NCBI GenBank assembly: GCA_022559845.1 | Contig: JAHNEJ010001810.1 | Span: 1 to 64,000, forward strand | Reading direction: 5' to 3' | Source of the DNA: Amorphophallus konjac | Taxonomy: Eukaryota > Streptophyta > Magnoliopsida > Alismatales > Araceae | DNA length: 64,000 nt | In this document: in pieces, positions 1 through 10,412 of the stretch | Layout: each line of letters begins with the position of its first letter | Numbering within the stretch: the first letter of the stretch is position 1 | Made by a program: the position numbers and the translations under genes | Notes under the pieces: model-generated | What the model was told of the DNA's origin: nothing | Seen by the model: only the letters and a program-made list of their open reading frames with translations | The model's database searches: none

Positions 1-726
1 CCAACAACTCCCCCCCACTGTTGCTGGGCACGCTGGAACAAAATAAACAACGGCCGTCAGTGAAACTCCAAAATCTGAAGTTAAAAGGGCGGCACGTAAC
101 TTACCAGGAGCGACAGCTCATGTTGAGCGACGGCCAGTTGCCGCCTAGTCTCTGACAGCTGGGCGCGCGAGCCGCCGATGCCACGCGTGTCCCCAGCTTG
201 GGGAAGCCCCGCGTAACTCTCTCTCTGCCGCCGCAGGAAGTCGGCACTGTCCTGCACCAGTACACCCCCTTGCTGTCCAGGGAGACGTACGGGCCAGTCC
301 TCGAGCCTCGCCTTGCCGCGACTCTCCTTCCTGACGCGGCTCGGCTCGTCCGCACTCGCCCACTCATCGGCCAGGCCCAGGGTCCTTGCCATGTCCTGCA
401 CCAAGAAAGGGGTCCCATATCAGTCAAAAGGAACGCGTCCCCTGTCTAGGACGCGTCCATCATTTGAGTGCAACACTTGCCGAACCCTTTCCTCCTCGCG
501 CGGCTCGCTTCAAAACCCAAAATGAATTAAAAGAGGAAGAGATCGGAGGACCTACCGGACCGTGTTCACCTCCTCCCACGCCATCGGGCCCCTCGGGTCC
601 CTCGGGGGCCCGAAGCGGCCCTTCCTCCTCCATGGACGCCGTTCCGTGCTCGGGCGCGTCCCTCCTTGGGCGAGGAGTTCCTCGTCCCTCTCCACCTTCA
701 CCACGGTCGGGCCCACCGAACTCCAT
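1..726 (-). CDS. Second, internally deleted PMD-type gene copy (partial, runs off left edge)
   Basis: Three exons can be placed with GT-AG borders and phase 0: 726-556 (57 codons, Met start), 395-105 (97 codons) and 32 to beyond position 1. The middle exon matches the end of exon 4 plus exon 5 of the full PMD gene at 1093-4194 (shared pattern RTLGLA-EW, then KGKA/RGKA, then QGGV..VQDS.D..RR), but here they are fused into one exon. The exon at 32 begins RAQQ, like RAHQ at exon 6 of the full copy. The exons encoding the PMD core are missing, so this is a deletion derivative that keeps its reading frame. It may still be transcribed. Function is unknown. Confidence 0.55.
432..458. repeat. Palindromic repeat, diverged type, in intron 1 of PMD copy 2
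   Basis: An imperfect inverted repeat with ACGCGTCC and GGACGCGT arms lies in the intron between 556 and 395. It resembles the GGCGTCCAGG-type palindromes found in the matching intron of the full-length copy. Confidence 0.55.
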
Positions 727-850
727 CGATCAAAAGAGGAGGAAGACGAAAAAGGGGCGAGCGAGTTTCGGCGGAAGGCGGGCTCGTTTGCGGGTAAGGC
801 ACGGGAGAAGAAGGACCACCCGTCGCTTTAAATTTGAAATCAAGGATTAA

Positions 851-877
851 GACGCGTCCTCGCGCCTGGACGCGCCC
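851..877. repeat. Palindromic repeat upstream of PMD copy 2
   Basis: An imperfect inverted repeat built on GCGTCC and GGACGC. It lies upstream of the Met at 726, with an AT-rich TTTAAA-containing stretch (about 828-838) between them. The placement mirrors the palindrome array upstream of the full PMD gene. Confidence 0.5.
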
Positions 878-1092
878 AAAAGGGGAAAAAAGGAAATAAA
901 ATCCCCCCGTGTAAAGCGTAATTCCCCGCTGTTCAGGGCAAGGTCTCGCGAAGCACGCCTCAAAGGACAACTCAGTGCAAAAAAAGAAAGTGTGGGAGAG
1001 AGAAAAGTACACACAACACAAAAGCCATTTCCATTTCATATAATAGCCGAAAGTACATCATACAGTGAGAAGGGTGACGTACAAGCAACTCT

Positions 1093-4000
1093 CTAACTCT
1101 CACCGTCACCCTCCTGGTCATCTCCTTCCTCCCTCCTCTGACGGAGATCCCTAGGGGGCCTCTGCGACCTCTGTGAACCCTGAGAAGCCGTGCTCGCCTC
1201 GCCCTGCGGTGGCACTCCAGCCTCGAAGGCGCGACGACGCTCCTCGGCCGAAGAAACCAGGTAGCTGCCCATGGAAAAAGAACCAGACTGACGAAGTCGC
1301 GCCCCGCATTCCTTCGCCCTCTGGTACCGCTCCTCGCTCTCCCGAAGCCTCCCCTCCGCCGTGCCAAGACTCAATCGGAGCTCCAGCAGCTGGGCCTCTA
1401 GAGCCCTCCTCTCGGTCTGATCCCCTTGTCGCTCCTCCCTCTCTCTCTCCCTATCCCTCTCCCTCTCTCTCTCCACGCTCTCCCTATCCCTCTCCCTCTC
1501 CTCTCTCTCCCTCATCGCCTCTCTCCTCGACAGCTCGAGGGCGATCCGCAGATCCACTACGTCGCGAGGAAGCTCCTCAGCCTCCCGTCGCCGCTCCTCC
1601 TCTAGCTCCGCAATCCGGGCGTCACGCTCTGCCACCCGGGCATCGCGCTCCTGCTCAGCACGAACAGCACGCGCCAGGGCCTCTCGGATCTCGGCCACCT
1701 GTCAAGGCACGCATGCACCGTAAGAGAACAGTGATAGAAGGAAAGTAGCTAGAAAAGGGTCGCGGCCAAGCAAGCACTCACTCGAGCCTCGCGGTCACGC
1801 TCGGCCTCCTCAGCCCGAGCCACCGTGTACGCCAGCTGCTCCTGGAGGGCAGAAACCTCCGGAGGAGGGCCCCGCGAACTGGAACCCGCTCCACCAGCCA
1901 TCGCGGCTGCCGCTGTCTGGTGGGCCCGCTGAAACACGGGACAAACGTCAGTCAAAGGCTAAGCATCAAAAATCCAGGTCACAAAAAAAATGCATTGCAT
2001 AAACTCACCAGGATCTCCAACTCCTGTCGGATGGCCACCAACTGTCGCCTGGCGTCCGCCAACTGGGCCCGCAGGTCGGCAATCATGGTATCACGAGCAT
2101 CCTGCATTACACATAAGTTAGTATCCCATGCATACATATAGAAAGGTGGAGCAGTTTCATTTCACTTACCCCTGCCATGCCACCCAAGGAGAGGCGGTCC
2201 CCGTACGTAGCTCGGTACCGTCTCATGTAGTCTGTGCTGTCCTGTACGTGGGACACTATTGGGACCCCGCCCTGCTGCCAGTCCTGGTACTGTGCTGGGA
2301 AGCGCGTACGCCAGTCCACGATCTTCGCCTTCCCCTTGGTCTTCCGCCCAATGCGGGCCGGCGCATCTACGTCTACCCACTCCTGGGCCAGCCCCAACGT
2401 CCTCATGACCAGTCTAAGCCGCAGCGGCTCAATCTCGTTCAAGCAATGGACCCACACGTCCCGCCTAAAGCGAGGAAGACCCGCTACAACCCAGGGCTGG
2501 CCAGCATCGCCCATGCCCAGGTAGGGCCTCCACACCACCTGTATCACCATACATACATCATGTTAGTTACCATTCAGTCACATGCATAAACACAAAAAAA
2601 AATCATACGCATCATACCATGGCCTCAGGATACTCGCTCAGCTCCCGACGAAGTGACGCCAGCTGGTAGCCGTGGGGTGCTGCAACCACGACCGGCCTCC
2701 ACTGCCGCGCCAGAGGCATGGCCCTCCTGTTCCCATGCCTAGCCCTCCCCATCGGGAAATAGTAATAGCTCCACACCTGCATCCATCATACATCATTAGT
2801 ACAATAATTACATTTTTAACTGTGGGAATGCATAAATAAAATGTTTACCTGGAGGAAAGGTGCGAAGCCGCTGACTGTCGTCTCCTTCTCCGAAGTCTGG
2901 GAGAGATCAGCAATCAAATGGGCAAGCAGAGCCGCTCCCCACGCATGGTGTCCCACTCTGTCCAGATCCGCCAAGATCCCGAGGAAACGGCAGTGGATGC
3001 CATCCCCCTTCGTCCCCAGCAGAAGGCGGCCCAGGAAGAAGGAAAGAAACCTCCGAAGGTCTAGATCCACCAGCTCCCGCTCGCTCGGGTCCTGGGTGAA
3101 AGCAGCACGAGCATCCCCCTCCAGTCGAGCCAAGAACTCTGCTCCAGTCTCGCTAACCCGCTGACGCGGGTCGACGAATCCAAGCGCCTCCATGATCTCC
3201 ACTCGGCCGACTACCCTGCTGTCTCTATCAGTCACGCTCGTCTCTAACCACAGCAGGTCCAGGGCACTCTCTCGGTAGTCGGGGTAGGTGACCCCGCTGA
3301 CTGCCTCTCCGTCAACTCGTAGCCCGGTGATCCGAGCCACGTCCTCCAGTGACGGCACCATGTGCCCCCAGGGCATCAGAAACGCCCGGCTCGGTGCGTG
3401 CCACCGCTCCCTCAGTGCCTGGATAAGAGGAAGGTCGAGCCGGAAGGGCTCGATCCTAAGGAAAGCTCCAAAGCCCATGGCGTCCACACGCGCCCTCTGA
3501 AAATCCGGCAGCCCACGGTATGCTGCCACCACCAAGGACCAGCTGATCCGGCCCTTCATCACGCCCTGCAAACCACAAAACCAACAAAGAACACATCAGC
3601 ATCATGAACAGTAATCAACAATAACACTGTATATACTATTTTATTTTATTTTTTTTTTAAAAAAATACATATATATTTTTTTGGAGGCGTCCAGGCCCCT
3701 GGACGCCTCCTTCCTATTTTCTTTATTTCTTTTTTCGAAAAAAAATCCAAGAACCAAAAATAAAAAATATATATATAATATATATATTATTATGGAGGCG
3801 TCCTAGGCCTTGGACGCCTCCTTATTTTTAAACTTATTTTATTATTTACGTAAATAAATAAATAAACAAAAAGAAAAGGAAAAAGTGGAGGCGTCCAGGA
3901 CCCTGGACGCCTCCTTCTCTCACTACCCGGCCTTCTCTCACAGCCTCTCGCACGCCCGTTTTAGCCTATTAAACCACAGAGTGAGGATTCCGAAGTACTT

Positions 4001-4194
4001 ACCGGGTCGTGATCGTCCTCTCCCGCGTCACCAGCATCCGTAGCAGCCTCCGCGGCCAGGAGAGGCACCTCCATCCCCTCCTCCGCAGCAATCTCCTCTG
4101 CTGCAGCCTCCTCGGCATCATCCCTCAACCTCCTCGCACGACGAGCCAGTCGTTTTCGCTTCCCTGGACCCTGGCTCGATCCTCCTCGCTCCAT
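1093..4194 (-). CDS. Plant mobile domain (PMD) protein with C-terminal charged coiled coil, seven exons
   Basis: The exons are 4194-4003, 3565-2849, 2776-2618, 2538-2170, 2101-2009, 1928-1782 and 1698-1093. All borders are GT-AG, every junction is phase 0, and together they give an uninterrupted protein of about 760 residues. The PMD core is in exon 2 (about residues 65-303), with L..ALRERWHAPSRAF, then PWGHMVPSLEDVARITGL, the family's W/F/PWGE-T-EDV pattern. Exons 5-7 are rich in Glu, Arg and Gln, with long ER/DR runs, and should form a coiled coil. The N terminus is basic and may be a nuclear signal. PMD proteins come from transposable elements, and host relatives (MAIN/MAIL1) act in silencing and genome maintenance. 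Here the gene is antisense in a Tat-like element. The Met at 4194 was chosen because the upstream codons lack an ATG. Confidence 0.8.
3683..3914. repeat. Three 28-bp palindromes in intron 1 of the PMD gene
   Basis: Near-perfect inverted repeats at 3683-3710, 3794-3821 and 3887-3914. The arms are GGAGGCGTCCAGG and CCTGGACGCCTCC with a 2-bp centre. They are separated by AT-rich DNA at 111 and 93 bp spacing. The sequence type is the same as in the LTR U3 array. Confidence 0.9.
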
Positions 4195-4276
4195 GGGGAC
4201 TAAGGATAGGTCGTCTAGGGTGACTGGGTCGTCAGATTGAACAGTAAATGAGCAAAAGGGGGGGGGGGGCAACGCT

Positions 4277-4284
4277 TATAAATA
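4277..4284 (-). promoter_or_regulatory. Probable TATA box of the antisense PMD gene
   Basis: The sequence reads TATTTATA on the minus strand, about 83 bp upstream of the chosen Met codon. The nearest palindrome of the upstream array begins 15 bp further upstream. A similar layout is seen at the LTR TATA box. Confidence 0.5.
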
Positions 4285-4299
4285 GGAATTAGCTTCTTT

Positions 4300-4580
4300 G
4301 GGGCGTCCAGGCGCCTGGACGCCCCCATATTTTTTATTTATTTCAAAATTCAAAAAATTTTGGGGCGTCCAGGCGCCTGGACGCCCCCAAAACAAAAAAT
4401 CAAACAAAATAAAAAAATAAAAGTTGGGGCGTCCAGGACCCTGGACGCCCCCAAAATAAAAAAATAAAATAAAAATAAAATAAAAATTAGGGGCGTCCAG
4501 GACCCTGGACGCCCCCAAAACAAAAAAATCAAATAAAAATAAAATAAAAATTTGGGGCGTCCAGGCCCCTGGACGCCCCC
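4300..4580. repeat. Regular array of five 27-bp palindromes upstream of the PMD gene
   Basis: Palindromes lie at 4300-4326, 4362-4388, 4426-4452, 4490-4516 and 4554-4580. The period is 62-64 bp, and the spacers are AT-rich. The arms are GGGGCGTCCAGG and CCTGGACGCCCC, with a centre of one to three variable bases. The units form a tandem repeat directly upstream of the PMD TATA box and downstream of the DUF7745-like stop codon. Confidence 0.92.
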
Positions 4581-4777
4581 ATGATAAAATTTTTTTCAAA
4601 AAAAATATATTTATATATAATAAAAGTAAAAAAAAAAGACAAGAATATGTATATAATCCAAACAAAATAAAAAAAACATAAAGAAAAAGAAAAATCATAA
4701 AAAAGATAATAATTAAGGGGACGGGGGTCCAAAACATCCAAATGCCAAATTTTATTCCATCAGAAAAGCAGAGTGAA

Positions 4778-6162
4778 CTACATCAGGGGTTTAGGCACCT
4801 TAGGCCTTAACTTCCCCAATTCGGTTACATAAGCCCTCCACGGCTTGCATTCCTCCACCACGTGCGCTAAGGCCTTTCCCGCAACACTTGTCTTCCAGGG
4901 AGCTTTAATGGCCTTCGCTTCCTTCGCGTCCGCTTCAGTGCCCAACTCCCTTTTCTTCAAAGGAACAATGTCAGTCGGTGGCGGGAACGAATGGCGTGGG
5001 ATGCCAATCTGGAGGCAGCACCGATGCGCGTTGTAAAGAACAAACTCGGTCGCGCCGATCAGTTGAAGATCAACTTCGGGAGAAGGCCTCATGAGGAGAT
5101 CAAGCGAAAGCAAACATGTCGGTGCGCAAGTGAAGAAGCCTTGTGTCACGGTGCGGAAGTGAGACCGCCAGTCTTCACGTTTCTTCAGCCACAGAACGCG
5201 GTTCACTACAGTACCACCAAAGCCTAACACGTCGGCCATGTGGTGAAGCGGGCTTTGTTGGAAGAGCTTCGAAGCGGTTGGCATTCCCTCGCGGTGGTCG
5301 AATTTGAAATGCAAATCCAGCCAGCAATTCAAGACAAGTGCACAACCAAATGGAGGCTTACCCAGGCTCGAGGCAGTAAGACCGCTGTAAAGATAGGCGA
5401 GGACGGCGGGTCCCACCCTCTTTCCACGCCAGATCCCGCAGATAGCACTCAGCTGGTCTTCCTCCACTATGTTGTCGGTATAAGGAAACAAGAGAGCACC
5501 CGCCAGACAGATAGTGAACCCCTTCATGATTCCCTCCAAATAGTCATCGTTTGGTGACCCTCTCAGGGCGTCCATGACCCACTCCGCGAGCTTTTGGAGA
5601 TCGATCCCCTTCTGAGTACGGACCTTTCTAGCTGCGTCGGGCGGCATGAAGCTTCCAAGGACGCTTTCAGAAGTACCCCGTGTCAGCATCCGCATAGCCT
5701 TCACCTTCCCGTCACTCTTGAATTTCTTCAGACCAAGCAGAAGTTCCACCTCCTCGAGGAGGATGGTCACCTCGAAGGTCGGGAAGATAAAAGTGTGGGT
5801 CTGGGGATTCCAGACCTCCACTAGCGCGCCCATAGTCGCCCAGTCCATACGAATCTTCTCGTAATGCTTGGCGTGAATAAGGAGCCCCTGCAGATGCCAC
5901 TTCGAGAGTATGGCCCTCATACCAATGGAGATATTGGAAGTCAGCTTTGAAAGCCACGGCAGCTTGGAAAACTTCCTCGGGCCTGGGAAGAGTGGATATG
6001 GCTAGAAGAGGAAAGAAGAAGAAAGGAAGTAAGTAAGAAGAAGGTTCACGTGGAGAAATTTGAAATGAATCAGCTTACCATATGCGACATGATCATCCCA
6101 CTCAAATGACCCTCGAGGTCGGAGAGTCGCCTGATCTCGCTGCTAGGCCTGCTCCTCTTCAT
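4778..6162 (-). CDS. DUF7745-like plant retrotransposon-associated protein, two exons
   Basis: Exon 1 is 6162-6079 (28 codons, MKRSRPSSE...). Exon 2 is 6001-4778 (407 codons plus stop). The junction is GT-AG, phase 0, with a pyrimidine-rich acceptor. The product is about 435 residues. The stretch around residues 85-115, with VEVWNPQTHTFIFPTFEV then LLEEVELLLGL, resembles the fW.P...cF.F....pTlEEy..Ll signature I associate with DUF7745/PMD-like proteins of plant elements. The basic N terminus is followed by a globular domain, and no catalytic motif is recognised. It lies upstream of, and in the same direction as, the PMD gene. Function is unknown, and the family assignment is by eye. Confidence 0.68.
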
Positions 6163-6289
6163 AACGCGGGAAGACTCTCCTTCCATCCTGAAATCTCTAG
6201 ATTCTCCTCTCCTTCCTCTCCTGAGCTTCCAAAACCCACCTTGGTGCATTTGAATGAACTAGCCTAAGGGGAGTTCTTATAGGAAGGGA

Positions 6290-7342
6290 AGGGTGCTACA
6301 GGACAGAACATGTCACATCAGTGGTCATTGTCAAGATTTTGTCTGGATCTCCTTTGAACTGTGGTGCGATTCTGCTACCTTTTGATGTTGCTAACCTTTG
6401 CTGGCCTGTGCAGGTTTTACTAACGGACGTCTTTGTCCTATCTCCTGTCCCACCTTTCATTGGTTGGTCCCACCATGTCATGCATCATAGTATATGATAC
6501 CTACGCTACTAGAACATGTCAAGGACCTTGCGGCCCGAACGAATCTGGGATTGGAGTTCCCCTTCAACAAAAACGGTGATGATCCCGGAAGAGTTTGGGT
6601 TGTACGGATAGGCCATCAATTTGTGATAGAATGGGGACGACGGTTCCATTCAGTGAGTTGGTACGCGGATAAACGGGCCCCAGCCCAGTATCAGCTCACC
6701 GGGTCGGTATCCTGACCCGTTCTTCACAAGTTGACAATATTATCCTTGGCTATTTTCTATTTTAGTTTGTTTTGAATTTTTCTTTAAACCCAGCATGCAT
6801 TCATATAGGACTTTGATTTATTGCGGAAGATCATTCAAGCGATTCGATTGTGAAAGCTGTTGTGTTTCAATTCCTACAAATATGAGAAATTCCACTCTGA
6901 ATGAAATACTGAGTTTCTTTGAGACAGCCCTACGCTGCTCTTCCAAAGGAGACCCTTGTTTGGACAGACCCTCAGATATTCCTTTACCTTTTTGACCCAC
7001 CTTGGCCGCAGCACTTCCACATTGGCTGGTAACCGCTCCCCAAAGGTGAAACCTCCGGTTTATGACCCAGGTACTTCCACACCGAGAAGTTGGTCTTCTT
7101 TTGTTTCGTGCCTGAGTGCACATCTCACCCTCCCTTATTTGATCTCCGTCCAAGCAATCGTCAATATTTGAAAGACTTCCTTCAAGGTCGTCTCATTGAA
7201 ACTTTAGGAAAGATTCCAAACAGTAACGTCACAAGCGTGTCTCATCACACCTTGGCATCAACTTATCAGTCCGCTCCCACTTCATTTCAGTCCACTTCGA
7301 TACCATTCCACTACATGTCGCTCCCTTGCAAAGCAGACGCCA
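6290..7342 (+). other. Non-coding 3' internal region of the Tat-like element
   Basis: This stretch lies between the DUF7745-like gene and the polypurine tract. Only short unsupported open frames are present, on both strands. It probably represents the untranslated region before the 3' LTR. Confidence 0.4.
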
Positions 7343-7356
7343 AGGCGGGGCAGCTG
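7343..7356 (+). other. Polypurine tract of the Tat-like element
   Basis: A purine-rich stretch (AAGGCGGGGCAG) ends directly before TGTAGACACG. This is the usual plus-strand primer position before a 3' LTR. Confidence 0.55.
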
Positions 7357-7615
7357 TAGACACGCCATTCTTGACGTCTCATGAGAAAGTCTCATATTAC
7401 TATACGACGCCCCGCGATGGCCTACGCATTTCGAATCGCTCGAGTGCTTCCTTTTCCTGAGTCTTCTTCCGCCTTTTTCGGCATCCGGAATCATCTCGTC
7501 ACGGCATTCGGACGGCATCAACACCAGTCAGACGCATCAAGAGGTTCCGGGACCAAGAAGGGTGTCTGCCGGGCGCCCGCCGACGCCTGATTTAAAGACC
7601 CGGGTGGGTCTTAAT

Positions 7616-8234
7616 GGGGGCGTCCAGGCCCCTGGACGCCCCCATCTTTTTAATTTATTTTAATATTTTCTCAGGGCCCTAAAAATAAATAAAATATATA
7701 TATATTAATGGAGGTGTCCAGGCCCCTGGACGCCTCCATTAAAATAAAAATAAAATATGATTAAAATGCCACTTGGCATTAAAAACAAAAAAATCAATAT
7801 ATATTATTGGAGGCGTCCAGGCCCCTGGACGCCTCCATAAAAACAAATTATAAAAAAATCAAAAATCCAGCCCTGGCATAAAAGACAAAAAATAATAAAA
7901 ATAATATATATTTGGAGGCGTCCAGGACCCTGGACGCCTCCATAAACTCTCTCACGGGCGCCGCCCACCGAACGACGGTTTGTCGTGTGTGAAAAAAGCC
8001 AAATTTAGAGACGTCCAGCTGACTGGACGCGCCCATTTCTGAATCACGAGGCGCCGCTCACAAAACCACGCGTTGTGCCAAACCGCGTGCGGCCGTCGTC
8101 GATTTTCGGTGGACCTGTTAGAGGCGTCCGGGACCCTGGACGCCCCCATAAAAGTATTCTAAAAAAATCATTAAAAATAGAATAAAATATTATTTCGGCC
8201 CTGATGGAGGTGTCCAGGGTCCTGGACGCCTCCA
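7616..8234. repeat. Seven palindromes in the LTR U3
   Basis: They lie at 7616-7643, 7710-7737, 7809-7836, 7914-7941, 8009-8034 (degenerate), 8121-8147 and 8207-8234. Spacing is about 86-112 bp, averaging near 98. The arms are the same GGCGTCCAGG and CCTGGACGCC as in the PMD promoter and intron. The last palindrome ends 13 bp before the TATA box. Confidence 0.9.
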
Positions 8235-8247
8235 CCTTCCGGAGCTC

Positions 8248-8255
8248 TATAAATA
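8248..8255 (+). promoter_or_regulatory. LTR TATA box
   Basis: TATAAATA, in the context CTCTATAAATAGAGG, lies right after the U3 palindromes. Transcription is expected to start near 8280. Confidence 0.7.
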
Positions 8256-8835
8256 GAGGCCCCCCCCTCAGTTCTAGGGGAGCTAAGCAGTGATCCGATA
8301 GGCTGCCGGAGCCCAGAGGCTACGGAGTCATTTTTCTAACCCGTGGGGTCTTTTGTAGGTGGAGGTTCTGCCGGCTTCTCGGGTGCCCACGCTCGCGAGA
8401 GGAAGGTCGTCTTCATCCACCGCGCTTCTACGTCGTCCCCACGCTGCCGGAGCTCCGCCGAATTTCACCACCGGCACATCCAATAAGCCAACTCTTTCCT
8501 TTTCTTCGTAGTTCTTTGCATTCATCATCTCGCATCCATCATCTCATTTTCCTCCTACTCGAGTCCGAGAGGGGTTTAAAAGATAACACCAACCAGGTGT
8601 GTGTCTTCCCGTTATTTCGTCATTTTTATTGCAAGGATATGAATACTATACATTCATCCTTCTAAGCCACTTGTCATTTGTTTGTCGTTGTTTTGCAAGG
8701 GTAGCCGAGGAAAGCCCTCTCCGTCGGCCGGCCGGAAGGAGAGGAAGAAGCAACCCGCCATCTCCCGCTCTTGAGGTAGGCGCGATCACTTTCTTATTTT
8801 GGGGTCTTTCGGCCCCTGGCGATCACATCTTTTCA

Positions 8836-9430
8836 TCGAGGCCGCGGCGAGTCACTTCCCCAGTGGCCGTTTAAATTTCTGTTCTCATATTCTCTTTATA
8901 TCATGTTATATTTCGTTTATATCATCGAGGCCGCGGCGAGTCACTTCCCCAATGGCCGTTTAAATTTCTGTTCTCATATTCTCTTTATATCCTGTTATAT
9001 TCTGCTCATATCATCGAGGCCGCGGCGAGTCACTTCCCCAATGGCCGTTTAAATTTCCGTTCTTACATTCTCTCTATATTCTGTTATATTCTGCTCATAC
9101 CATCGAGGCCGCGGCGAGTCACTTCCCCAATGGCCGTTTAAATTTCCGTTCTTATACTCTCTCTATATTCTGTTATATTCTGCTCATATTCTCGAGGCCG
9201 CGGCGAGTCACTTCCCCAATGGCCGTTTAAATCTCTGTTCTTATATTCTCTTTTATATTCTGCTATATTCTGCTCATATTCTCGAGGCCGCGGCGAGTCA
9301 CTTCCCCAATGGCCGTTTCAATTTTTGTTATTTAATTTCTGCACCATTCCCGTCCCCCCGAGGTCGCGGCGAGTCACTTCCCGCTATGGCCGTTTGAACC
9401 CCATATCTTGCTATATTATACTTGTCCCGC
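8836..9430 (+). repeat. 89-bp tandem repeat in the LTR, about 6.5 copies
   Basis: Copies begin with TCGAGGCCGCGGCGAGTCAC at 8836, 8925, 9014, 9103, 9192 and 9282, with a diverged one near 9357. Each contains ATGGCCGTTT followed by a TC/TA-rich tail. The regular 89-bp period is visible directly. No coding function is apparent. Confidence 0.92.
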
Positions 9431-10412
9431 TCGCCCCGCCGGAGCAATCTCCCGTGGTGGCCCCTTCTCTCTCTTCTCTCATCTCTGTGTTGCAGCAAAC
9501 AGCAAAACAAACAAAAAGAAGAGCCCGCGCGCTCTCCGCATCCTCTTCCCCGCACCATCGAACTCCGAACCGCGTGACGTCGCTCACAGCATCCGGCCTT
9601 GCTTCTGGTGGGCAGTGCTCCTGTCACTTGACGTAAGTTTCACGTGACTCGAGTTTCCGTTTTCCGTCTGCGAGACGTGATTTTACGTGGGGTTTTCGGG
9701 TGTGTTCCCGCGATAGAGGTTTAGGGTTTTCGGTGAGCATCACCGAGGGTTTTTCCCTAGACAGTGTTGGGTTCACGACGATGAGGTCGTGACCGTGTTC
9801 CTAGACCGAGTGGTCTGGGGTTGGGCCTTTGTCTGCGAGACGGGCCCCCGCGACGGGGTTGTCGGGGTGTGTTTTCTGGCAGTGTAGCCAGAGGTCTTTC
9901 CGTTAGACTGGTGTTTCCCCAACTCGAGATCGGGGCGTGTTTTCTGGCACAGTAGGAGTAGTTATAGCGCCGAGTTTTTACCGGCCACCAGGTTTGCTGT
10001 TCCTGCTGTTGTTACTGCTTTCAGTTACCGCCGTTGTTTACGGTTGGGGTTCCGCGGGACCCCTACTGAGCCAGTGACAGGAGACTCACCCCTACTTTTC
10101 AGGTGCAGCGGTTCTCCCTCGAAGTTCGAGGGTGCTGTGCTGAGGTTCTTAGCTGCCAGCTTGCCAGGCCGAGTGTTCATTTGGCGTTGGGTACGTTCTT
10201 CTACCTTAGACTGTACTTTCTGTTGTACTGGACTCTATTGTAGTTGTTTATTTGTTCCTGTTAATTATTGAATTATCCTGCTTTATTTCCTATTTTTTGT
10301 ACCTCCACACTCCTTTTCAGCCCTTCCGAGTCCTCCCGACTCGTGGGCGACGGGCCAGGATTCGAATGGTATCGGATTCCTTTCCCGGTATCTGGATCTT
10401 GGGTCGTCACAC

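Larger units (their letters stand above)
1..10412 (+). mobile_element. Right part of a Tat/Ogre-type Ty3/gypsy LTR retrotransposon with antisense genes (left end outside window)
   Basis: Seen: a purine-rich tract ending at 7356 is followed by TGTAGACACG, which fits a PPT and a 3' LTR start. A palindrome-rich U3, a TATA box at 8248 and tandem repeats follow, and a possible end GTCACA lies at 10412. Left of the LTR all the good gene models (PMD, PMD copy 2, DUF7745-like) run antisense to the LTR. Known: Tat-clade elements carry extra ORFs, some PMD-related and antisense, between integrase and the 3' LTR. Inference: gag-pol and the 5' LTR lie left of the window. The right boundary is uncertain because no partner LTR or target duplication can be compared. 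Confidence 0.5.
7357..10412 (+). repeat. 3' LTR of the Tat-like element (right boundary uncertain)
   Basis: It starts TGTAGACA right after the polypurine tract. In order it holds a U3 with seven palindromes, a TATA box at 8248, a GC-rich leader-like region, and an 89-bp tandem repeat block. It then has a long region with GTAAG-like motifs and possibly ends GGGTCGTCACA at 10412. That end also resembles ends of other gypsy LTRs, so the last 0.8 kb could belong to a nested LTR fragment. Confidence 0.45.

Noticed and set aside
4195..4272. Upstream extension of PMD exon 1
   Set aside because: The only possible start there is TTG; the ATG at 4194 follows a TATA-like element at a sensible distance.
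4300..4580. CRISPR-like regular repeat-spacer array
   Set aside because: Repeats are palindromes with near-identical AT-rich spacers, in a plant element with no cas genes; a promoter tandem repeat explains it better.
10311..10412. A separate complete solo LTR ending GGGTCGTCACA
   Set aside because: No matching TGTGACG start or target duplication was found, so it was left as the uncertain end of the 7357 LTR.
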